This document shows, piece by piece, positions 55,473 to 64,000 of a stretch of DNA of 64,000 nucleotides (the stretch's first letter is position 1; every line of letters begins with the position of its first letter). The notes under the pieces were generated by a model. That model had not been told where the DNA came from, did no database searches, and saw only the letters and a program-made list of their open reading frames with translations. The position numbers and the translations under genes were made by a program. Origin of the DNA: Gonocerus acuteangulatus (Eukaryota > Arthropoda > Insecta > Hemiptera > Coreidae); NCBI GenBank assembly GCA_946811695.1, contig OX328123.1, positions 123,805,747 through 123,869,746 of the forward strand. The letters run 5' to 3'.

Positions 55473-56295
55473 CAGATTGAAACCGCCTTAACCGAGCTTT
55501 AACAGGAGAACCTTCTATAAAAAGTTCAGCTCTTTGAAACATAGAAACTCAATAACTAACTCAATAATTTTAAATAATGGTCCGATTCTGCGTAGTTCAT
55601 CCCGTCCATTAGTTTAAACTCTACCTGCTGAGATTAGTAGAATGAAGAATAAAAGTATGGCCGGTATCGTGTTAATAATAATATAGCTTCTGGTTAAACC
55701 TTTGTTTCTATTTACAATTATTTTCAGAAAATCTCATTCTCCAAGTTGTCTGATGCTTTGAAGTCCCATCGAATATTGCTTCAGGATCTTTTTTAAAAGA
55801 ATTTAGTTAGCTTTCAGATATTCACTTTCCATTCACTACGATTTCCCAATCGTTTGCGAGATATTTTAGAAAATATACCAAGATCAGAAAACTTTTCCTG
55901 TCTAATAATAAAATTTAGAAACGTAAAATATTCTAGTCGGCACTTCCGGATTGCATCATCAACCTCATAAGCGAGTAGGAATCGAACAGCGCTAAAACAA
56001 GAAAGATAATTAGCAAGTTTTTGGCATCACAATAATACAATTTAACCTCATGGACTGCTGAGATTGGAGGTGAATTCTAACATATTTTATGAAATATTTT
56101 TGTGAAATTTTAATTCCATAGGTGGAGAAGATTAATTGATCATTATATGAGTGAATATTTGTGGACTCAATAAATCCCTTTTGTTTTTTTTTTTGTTTTT
56201 TTTTTTATCAACGACCGTTAGATATTTACTTTTAGAACCATTTTTTAATATAAAATCACCTCCATTCTAAATATGAAATTTTCCTAGTTAATAAT
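55473..56295. other. AT-rich gene-free stretch
   Basis: It contains family D copy 3 (55823-55905). Nothing else is recognised. Confidence 0.5.
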
Positions 56296-56328
56296 AAATG
56301 GACGTTAAAATTTAAATAAATAAATATG
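56296..56328 (+). mobile_element. SINE family B tail fragment
   Basis: AAATGGACGTTAAAATTT followed by AAATAAATAAATAT is identical to the 3' end of the SINE at 6691-6867. The head and body are absent. Confidence 0.75.
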
Positions 56329-56750
56329 AAATTAATTTTTTCATAACATTTTGTGACTGTCGGGCTCTGTGGAATTATCCAAGCGTGACTTATTGCATAT
56401 TCGTTTCGAAGGTAAATATGATACAATTTTCCATCTGAAAACTGCTTAAATCCAATCATGCGTTAGATCGGTATAGCGTATTTTAAAAAAAATTCTGTTA
56501 TGTGTTTTTTTTTTTTTTTTTTTTTTTTTTTCTGGATCCACTAGAAGATTATTCACATCCGATTGTTGTCAAGTTCTAATTATTTGTGCTTATATATTTC
56601 ATAATAGGTCCACTATAATAGAATATAAACGAATAAGCTCTCTTATACGTGTCTCAAAACATACGTTATTGAGTTCAATTTATAATTTGTCCAACGTGAC
56701 AAAGAAATGAAAAATATTAATAATCATATTAGAATAATAAGAAGGGGATT

Positions 56751-56803
<53 letters not shown>

Positions 56804-57880
56804 CATACACACACACATGTCCATATACTTTTTTTTTTCTTTTAACCGGCTTTTGTTGTTTCATGCTTCATTGGCACATCTTTAGGCGTTTTACTCTAAT
56901 AAAGCATTAACTTTTTGAAATATATTCTACAAAAATATATACTTATTCCTTAACTAAATAAATTTACGCCTCTACATTTTGTGGTGGAGTACTACCTAGA
57001 TAAGATTTGTAATAAAAATTTGTTTTCTTAACCGGGATGAAGATATCAACCTACACTCTACCTAGAACAATCTATGTAGGTTCCATCTGAGGGTGTTAAA
57101 AGAAAATTACTCTCTTATCTCTGTAATAAAATATCCTTAAGTATTGAATTTTTAATCTTTCTGGTGTAGTAGTGAATGGAATAGTGCTATTGTTCCCCTT
57201 TTGTGATAATTAAAAAATGTTAATTATATTAAGGCATACATTTATTAAAAATTTCCTGACTAATTAGTTTATTTCTCTTGCAAAAAACATAATCGTGGTA
57301 GTTCATAACTCCTTATCAGTGTGAGCAGTAGTCCGATGGTGTGACAACCCTGTCGGGCGGGCTTGCCTTCTTATATATATTAAGGATTTTTTACAATCCA
57401 AAAATACAATTAAATTTCATTTTTTACAATTAAATAAAATTCCGTCAATTTAGCATATTTTCGTATAACTTTTGTATTTGGTGTAATAGAAACTACCAAC
57501 ACCCGCCAAAAAAATATTACAAAAACAACACATTTGGCGATCTTATCCCATAGAGGCTTACGCATAATTACGTATAACAAACAGTCTTCTTCTTCGTACA
57601 TGGCCAGCGGACACTTATTTGTTGCATTTTTCAGTTTATTCATCTCTAAAGCATATTTATGCTTAAATTAAAATTATCCTTATATTTCCTACCATCTTTG
57701 TGCCGACACACTACGAAGTACTAAAGCCTTAAGGACCATTGTACCTAATGGCATAGGCATACTGAGATAAAACAAAGATGGTATTAGGGGGTATTTAGCG
57801 AGGAAACCCGCGTATGAGGTTGACCTGATGACGCAATCCGGAGCTGATTACTAACAAATTTCATGTTTATGAACCCATAG
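56329..57880. other. AT-rich gene-free stretch with microsatellite
   Basis: It holds poly(T) at about 56504-56531 and (TA)n followed by (CA)n at 56753-56816, which resembles the central part of a family E repeat without its ends. A 77-codon minus-strand frame (57410-57643) shows no recognisable domain. Confidence 0.45.
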
Positions 57881-58030
57881 ATCTCGAAAAGAACGGTAGT
57901 TAACAGTTGTTTATATGTCTGTTCGCTTACCCAGCAGCTCAAATTTGGCACAAAAATATTTCGTCAAATTTGAAAGGTCAAGTTCGTTAACCAGCCGAAT
58001 CCGACCACATCACTTTTGGAGAGTAGTTCT
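57881..58030 (-). mobile_element. Family E repeat, partial copy
   Basis: GTCTGTTCGCTTACCCAGC, TTGAAAGGTCAAGTTCGTTA and ACCAGCCGAATCC match the end of family E distal to the hairpin (compare 14385-14410 and 12015-12035). The microsatellite and the hairpin end are missing. Confidence 0.5.
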
Positions 58031-59683
58031 TGCAAAAAAATAAAAATGTTAATGCTTATTTTTTTTTAAGTTCATATGCTTGCAGGTATTTTTTTCATAG
58101 TTCCTTAACTTAGGAATACGAATGAACCGATATCTATAACGGTTTACGAGAAACATGAATAAAAATACTTTTCCAAACTAATTTTCAGTTTGAATATTCA
58201 GAAACGATTGATTCCGTTCAAACATGTTCCAGACGTCCACGATTCATCTAATCTCATATGGTTAAATTTTGGTTGGGTTTGGAGTTAGGAAGTACTGGAA
58301 ATAAAATATTTCATTAACTGGCATGGATGATTTTGGGATTTTCTTATATTTTCTAAAATATTTCGAAAACGGTTGGGAAATCGTCGTAAGTGGAAAGTAA
58401 ATATTGGAAAGCTTATTACATTGTCTAAAAAAAAAGGGTTTATTATAAATTTTGATGGGGCGATGTCAATCAGTGAAATGAGTGCTTGAAACTTGGATTA
58501 TCTTAGTTTTCCTCTTTTGAACGGGGTTTTGTATCTGTTTACCTAACGTTTTAATTGTTTGTTGTTGTTCTTTTTATTGCATTTAAAAGTAAAGTTAGTA
58601 CTTTAGTGAAATAAGGGAAGAAAATGTGAATCAATGTTACGGTTTTTCCAAGAGTGAAAAGGAGACTGTCAGTTTCCTGTTGTACGTAGCACCTTAAATC
58701 TTCCTTTTCTTTGAAAACGGAACCACGCTACGATGACGCAGTTCCTGCGAGTCGGACTTTTATATTTTCCTTATATCTTCAATAATTGTTGAAAGTTAAA
58801 TCGCCTATCCGTGGCAACTTATTAAATAATAAATAAACAAATACATTTTCCCAGACTGAGGCGGTCCCATCGAAATGAACATTCAAATCCTTCTGGATAA
58901 AATTGATTAGGCTTTTGAATAAACACTTTCTACTTATTCCACATTGTCAACCGATTTTGTTCGATATTGAATAGTCGAAACAGCATATGCCAATTGAATT
59001 TCTCCACTCCAAATTTAACTTAGTTTCTCCGTTGTTTTTGTGTATCGCAAACAAAAATAATATTTCATTTCTCTTATCTTTTCTCCAAGTGAAAATGTCT
59101 ATAAAATGTGCAACAATTAACTATTAACTCAAAACAAGAATAATTTTATATTAACCATTGAAAGAACATACAAGTGTGAAATGACTCCTTCTGAGTGTGA
59201 TTGTTTGATATTGGAAAATTATGTTTTGTGTTAAATCTTGACATTCTAATGTTCTATATTTACATGATGCAGTTTTTCTCTAATTATTGTATTTTGAATA
59301 CACTTATTTTACTTTTTTATTTATATTGTTCTATCTGTGTTTTTTTCCTTTTTTCAATTAGAAGTATCATGTCTAGTAATAAAGAGTTCATATATTCTAA
59401 TAATTAAAATAAAGCTAAGCTTTTTTTTAACAACTGTTGACTAATTTTAAGAATTTTCAGAATCATTTAATTTTTAATTTTACTTACATCTCATTAATTA
59501 TTATTAAATTTAAAAGGTCTGTTTAGGGATTACATTTTTTAATCCTAATCACAGCTACATTTTAACTTTCTTTTTTTCTGAGAGTTTTTTTAGTTGTTTT
59601 TTTTCTAATATACTAGTTTTATTTTTTTTTTATAGCAGAATTATTAGTTCCATCTACAAGAATAATATTGACATATATATGTG

Positions 59684-59716
<33 letters not shown>

Positions 59717-59813
59717 TTATGTATTTATTTGAAATCTGTACAGATTAACAGTGCATTGATCAAGTATGTTGATACAGATATTTGATGTACAAGTTATATA
59801 CATATATATATAC

Positions 59814-59862
<49 letters not shown>

Positions 59863-59989
59863 TATACAATATAATTAAATTGATGATTAAAGAAACAAAT
59901 ACAATTTAATATATTAAAATATATGGAGGGTAAAGACAAGTTCCCTTAAAATAAAAACAACAAAATTTATACTATAAAAAATAATGACA
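58031..59989. other. AT-rich gene-free stretch
   Basis: It includes family D copy 4 (58342-58400, reversed), a good minus-strand copy of repeat F (58725-58765) and interrupted (TA)n tracts at 59675-59720 and 59795-59862. No gene is recognised. Confidence 0.5.
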
Positions 59990-61620
59990 TTATACAAAAA
60001 AAAAAAATAGAATGTTTTTTTTTGTTTTGTTTTTTTTGCAACTTAGTAAAGCCTGTTTTATATAGAAGATTCGGAATTAGATTATTAATTATATTATAGA
60101 TTATCCGCCCTTCCACAAGCCATTGCCGAATACCAAGGGATAACTAAGCATATGTAGCTTAGTTTTGACGAGGCTGCTTCCTATGTGTAACCTACGGACA
60201 AGAATCAGAGGATTAACCCTGGAATTTGGTCCTGAGACTGATCTATTGAACTATAGACTTATCCCGGGAGCAATAGATAGATACATCATGCTTTATTGGC
60301 TTATGTACATGATGTTCCCATGGCTTTAAGCCATTCCTTATTATGTTATGTTATGTTGTTTTGTTAGTGTTTCTTATAAAATAACAAAGTACTAATAGGA
60401 CAAAAATAACATAATAATAATAATAAGTAAAACATAACTAAAGTTTTACAATCTGTATCAAATTAATTTAAATGAATAAAAATAACTACCTAATATCATG
60501 GTAAATAGATACTTAACAAGTATAAATGAAAGTAAAATATATAACTTAATATTATGAAATATAGCATACTGTTAATAGAAAGGAAAATACATTATTTAAG
60601 TCTTCAATACTTTTAACAATTAAAATTGTTTTTAGTGATAATTCCTCACTACTATATTATGAGTGTCATGTTATCTACTATATATGAGTGAAGGTATTGT
60701 TGTCAGTAAATTTCAAAGGTAGGGCAATGTAGTATTATGTGATTTAATGGTTTATAAATAAGATTTCCACACCACTTACATATTTCATCTGGTTTTAAAA
60801 CATGCGTTTTAATTTGGTGGTGTATTTTTAGATAATCACTGCTATTAACCCTCGGATGACTTACGGTCCCCAATTATTGTATAAATAATGAACATTAGAT
60901 AAATTTCAGGCTGAGGATGTGAGTAATTGCAAAATAGTCTATAGAGTGGATTGTATTTTGTATGAAGTGCACGTTTAATATCTACGAATTTTAAATTGTT
61001 TGCAACTATTTCTATTATGGAATGTTTATTTGCCAGTAAGGTTTGAGGGTTAGAAAGATTAGTGAATTATTCCTGTACATAGTTGGAGGCAGCGAGCATT
61101 TTAATTTGCGAGACCCAGTTATAATCTAAATTTTGCTCTTTATTGTCTAAGTCTACTAGCCTATTAAGACATCTGCGTAGCAAGCGATTCTCCGGGAAGG
61201 ATAATATTTTAATACAGAAATTTATGATCTTTTTGAAAACGAGCATAGTCAAAGGGATGATACGTCCTATTTCAAGCCGGGCTACGTAATTCGGAGTGCA
61301 TTGGGGCCAAAAATAAATATATTTTAAAAATTTCACTTATACAACCTCAATAGCTTCCAGATACCTTAAGCTCCAATGGTCCAGAGACCATTGACTCGAA
61401 GAGATACGTTTTAGTTTACCAGGCGTAACTTTTACCCCTTCTAAGAATTTCTCTGACTTTTGCTCCAGCAGTTTCTGATTTTTGAATAAAATGGTCAGTG
61501 GCTTTGCTAAATCTTCCTGACGTTGAGAATGGATCTCCTAAATATTTGTAACGTTTTACATAATCTATCTGATTCCTGTTAAAGAATAGTGGTTTTAATT
61601 TCTTCATTGTTGGTGATTTA
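59990..61620 (-). pseudogene. LINE RT thumb to C-terminus and 3' UTR
   Basis: On the minus strand, from 61607, the frame reads NQIDYVKRYKYLGDPFSTSG RF, ETAGAKVREILRRGKS (end of the RT domain). A second frame then reads NYVARLEIGRIIPLTMLVFK, SFPENRLLRRCLNRLVDLD and NWVSQIKMLAA. Near 60700-60810 comes KPDEICKWCGNLIYKPLNHI ILHCPTF, the terminal C-x2-C-x(n)-H-x(4)-C motif, then a stop. A ~700-bp 3' UTR seems to extend to about 59990. The order is that of LINE ORF2, but frameshifts separate the parts and the catalytic palm is missing. Confidence 0.72.
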
Positions 61621-62276
61621 TCTCAGGAGCAATCATAATCAATTGAAAAATTGATACACCGAAGATACTCTATAAAAAAAAAATAGAAGATTAAGTGAGT
61701 AAATGAAAATGAAAAAGTGAAAACAAGTAACGCCTAAAGTGAAAGAGCCGAGTACTAAGCCGCAGAGCGGACACAAGTACGACAAATCAAGGCGAAGCCA
61801 GCCCTAAGCCGACGTGTACGATGCTACCAGCGACTGCCTGGAGTCGATAAGGCCTAAGCTGGAGTCATTAGATGAGATGAGGAATTCAGTGTAATCTTGA
61901 CCTAGTGTACGCCACAGTTAACTTTATCACTGGATTGCTGCCCTTATGAGGAGGGGTGAAGGACCCAATGTTTACAGGCCTATGTTGTAGTTTAACCTTC
62001 AGATTAGTGGTCCCAATGGCCACCCCCCTTACTCAAATAGTGCCTCCTGTAATCACACCACCACATCGTTATGGTTTATTGATAAGAGAATTTCGTAGTT
62101 TCAGTAAAAATCTTATATAATTTATTTCGCTATTCTTCATACTCCCGTATTAGGTGATGTTACAATTAATACCAAGAATGTGTGAGGGTTTGAGAATGCA
62201 CGTAGTGTAAATTTAGGTTTCGACGATTGTACTTATGTATTATAATCTATACTTAGCTCAGCCTTTACTCCAATAT
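61621..62276. other. Gene-free stretch
   Basis: A less AT-rich patch at 61735-61880 is unassigned. No reading frame or repeat is recognised. Confidence 0.45.
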
Positions 62277-62513
62277 ATCGTCGATCCAAATGCAAAGTAT
62301 CGAATGTGAAAAGGGGTTGGTACCTCATAGATGACTTTAGATATATTAGACTTAATGCACATTCGTTAGCTTGATTTTCTGTAATTGATAATTATTTTTC
62401 TTTAATTTTCGAGAGTATTCCATAACGTACATCGGTCCAACAGCAATCAGAAAAATTGAAAATGAAAAATGCGTTTTTTCACATTCGATAGTTTTCATTT
62501 GTATCGACGATAT
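62277..62513. mobile_element. Small TIR element (MITE-like), family G copy 2
   Basis: Ends ATATCGTCGATCCAAATGCA and AAGTATCGAATGTGAAAA are inverted at the right as TTTTTTCACATTCGATAG and TTTGTATCGACGATAT. The sequence AAAATGAAAAATGCG before the right end is shared with 3951-3966. It is non-coding. Together with 3751-4009 it defines the family. Confidence 0.8.
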
Positions 62514-62714
62514 GATTTCTCGTTTTATGAGGAAGAGAGGATAAACTTTACTTTATGAAACCCGTTTTCAAATCCTTGAAAAAAAAAAAAAAAAATAAAT
62601 CAAAATCATATAGATTGCCACAAATTAGACCAAAAATGAGTTAAAGGACGAAAAATTAATAAGATAAATTAAACAACATTTTTCAGCTAAATATTTCTCT
62701 CTGAATGATGGCGA
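62514..62714. other. Unassigned AT-rich sequence
   Basis: Poly(A) at 62579-62596. Nothing else recognised. Confidence 0.5.
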
Positions 62715-63125
62715 GCGAATAATTATTATTATTTATTGGCGATGCTCCACATCTAAGGCGATTAGCATTTAATTCCTTGTTATAAGCTGATATAGGCGCT
62801 GCATTTAACTATGCCATTCCAAAGCATTAGTTATCACAAACAATTGGTGAATATTTAGATATTTAAGGTATTTATGACCAAGAAAACATAATTAAATTAA
62901 TAAATAGTAACATAAATTAAATGGTAGTGAATGAGGTACGTTAATTATATAAGTGAAACATGTTATAACTATTATTACAAAAAAAAGGCGAAATGGTGAA
63001 GAAAGCATGTTGGTATTTTTCAAATACGCCAATGCTGTGTCAATATGCTGGCCAGAAAATATGTCAGTCAGGTCATGAGGAATGTCTAAGTTATGCCGTA
63101 CCCAACAGTCAGTTAATATATGTTT
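62715..63125 (-). pseudogene. LINE ORF2 C-terminus, 3' UTR and hairpin tail
   Basis: On the minus strand the frame gives YVKHILTDCWVRHNLDIPHD, LTDIFSGQHIDTALAYLKNT and NM. The 3' UTR follows and ends ATGCTAATCGCCTTAGATGT GGAGCAT, a hairpin with stem ATGCT/AGCAT, then (AAT)n. It is the reversed counterpart of 7395-7855 and better preserved in the tail. The 5' part is missing. Confidence 0.78.
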
Positions 63126-63149
63126 TACATATTTGACTCCACTAAGAGA

Positions 63150-63920
63150 AACATCCCTACTAGACGAACCATATATTATTGATCAACTAAATTAGGCATT
63201 AACCAACACAAAAGAAAGCTCACCCGGACCAGATAGAATGGCATACAACATGATTACACGTCTCCCCAACACGGCTTAAAAAACTTCTTCTTCATCCAAC
63301 GCCCGACTTTGGCTTTTCAGCCATTCAACGCAGGCTTATAAACTCGGGATACGATCTGGCCAAATCCTTGAAGGTTGGACTAATACCATCGTTATTCCGA
63401 TACACAAACCTAACAAAGATCAATCTATGGTTGCAAATCACAGACCTATCTCACTCACCAGCTAAGTCTGCAAGGTATTCGAGAAGATGCTAAACAAATG
63501 GTTAATATGGTATCTTCGTTCTAAGTGCCTACTCTTGCCATATCAATCATGAGAAAGGCGAATAAACAATAATTCATGCATAGATTCCTCCTATTTTGCC
63601 CTTGCTGATTCCTATTTCCTGGAAGCCGTCGACTGTATTACGTATTTACTGTGTCACTGTATTTATTGTGCGACAATATATAAAGTGTGACTGTATTTAT
63701 AATCAGGGTGACTGATCGCATGTGAATGATTAATTGAAATATAAATTTTGTGTAGATTCAGGTTTAGATCCAACAAATGTTTAAACTTCAGTATACAGAT
63801 GCTTGTGTAAATATTTAGGTTAGATGTAGATATGTAATAAGTTTTGTTTTAGCTCCGACATTTGTTAAAAAGAAGCTCATGTAGATGTATGGTTTAGGTT
63901 CAAGATTACAACAAGTTAAA
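63150..63920 (+). pseudogene. Internally deleted copy of the outer LINE family
   Basis: The first part encodes RT fingers: SSPGPDRMAYNMITRLPN, then EGWTNTIVIPIHKPNKDQSM, VANHRPISLTS and VCKVFEKMLNKWLIWYLRSK. A short unassigned stretch follows, and from about 63640 the sequence matches the 3' UTR of the outer LINE (44525-44830; both have GCTCCGACATTTGTTAAAAA and GTAGATGTAT). The rest of the RT, RNase H and C-terminus are deleted. The hairpin tail is not present, because repeat F begins at about 63922. Confidence 0.75.
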
Positions 63921-63921
63921 A

Positions 63922-63955
63922 AGCCTGACTCGCAGGAACTGCGTCATAATAATAA
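63922..63955 (+). repeat. Dispersed short repeat, family F
   Basis: CTGACTCGCAGGAACTGCGT followed by CATAATAATAACTGCG matches the core of the repeat at 8355-8416. It starts exactly where the LINE 3' UTR match ends, so it may mark an insertion or deletion junction. Confidence 0.65.
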
Positions 63956-64000
63956 CTGCGACACCTAATAAGTGTCATTTTGAAAGATTTAAATAGAAAC

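Overview
This window reads as repeat-rich, strongly AT-rich eukaryotic (most likely arthropod) chromosomal DNA. I found no convincing single-copy host gene, no rRNA operon, no CRISPR array and no bacterial-type operon. The animal assignment rests on several LINE retrotransposon clades, tRNA- and 5S-rRNA-derived SINEs, hAT-, pogo- and other terminal-inverted-repeat (TIR) DNA transposons, and long (TA)n, (CA)n and poly(A/T) tracts. The species cannot be named from the sequence. A 200-base run of N at 4950-5149 marks an assembly gap.

Layout. 1-9.6 kb: a reversed tRNA-SINE, a small TIR element, a perfect 108-bp palindrome, a second tRNA-SINE type, and a 1.3-kb fold-back element enclosing a LINE 3' end. 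9.6-14.5 kb: a reverse transcriptase (RT) scrap, a hammerhead-like motif, Helitron-like repeats, a palindromic DNA transposon inside a SINE, and a full-length 5S-derived SINE with a perfect 13-bp target duplication. 15.9-18.9 kb: a fold-back, a LINE RNase H remnant, and a well-bounded hAT-type element (8-bp duplication) filled with 94-bp repeats rich in CCGGAAG. 20.6-26.6 kb: a hAT transposase C-terminus, more fold-backs and several SINEs. 27-35.2 kb: a LINE 3' end with 156-bp tandem repeats, a transposon-split SINE, a hammerhead-like motif at the centre of an inverted repeat, and a 1.7-kb fold-back. 36.2-45 kb: a Jockey-type LINE on the minus strand, then a plus-strand LINE interrupted inside its RNase H domain by a minus-strand LINE that keeps a 730-codon RT-RNase H reading frame. 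45-55.5 kb: a Helitron-like element with tandem repeats, two more 5S/SINE tails, a CR1/L2-like LINE end, a fold-back, a pogo-like element and another LINE end. 55.5-64 kb: mostly AT-rich sequence with LINE remnants and a TIR element.

The most interesting signal is a short 3'-terminal hairpin shared by three different LINE 3' ends and by SINEs with two unrelated heads (tRNA and 5S rRNA). The stem sequence differs between families but stays complementary. This suggests a recognition structure used by LINE reverse transcriptases and borrowed by SINEs. Second are two hammerhead-ribozyme-like motifs whose stems differ by compensating changes. Third is the unusual number of fold-back (long inverted repeat) elements, roughly fifteen in 64 kb.
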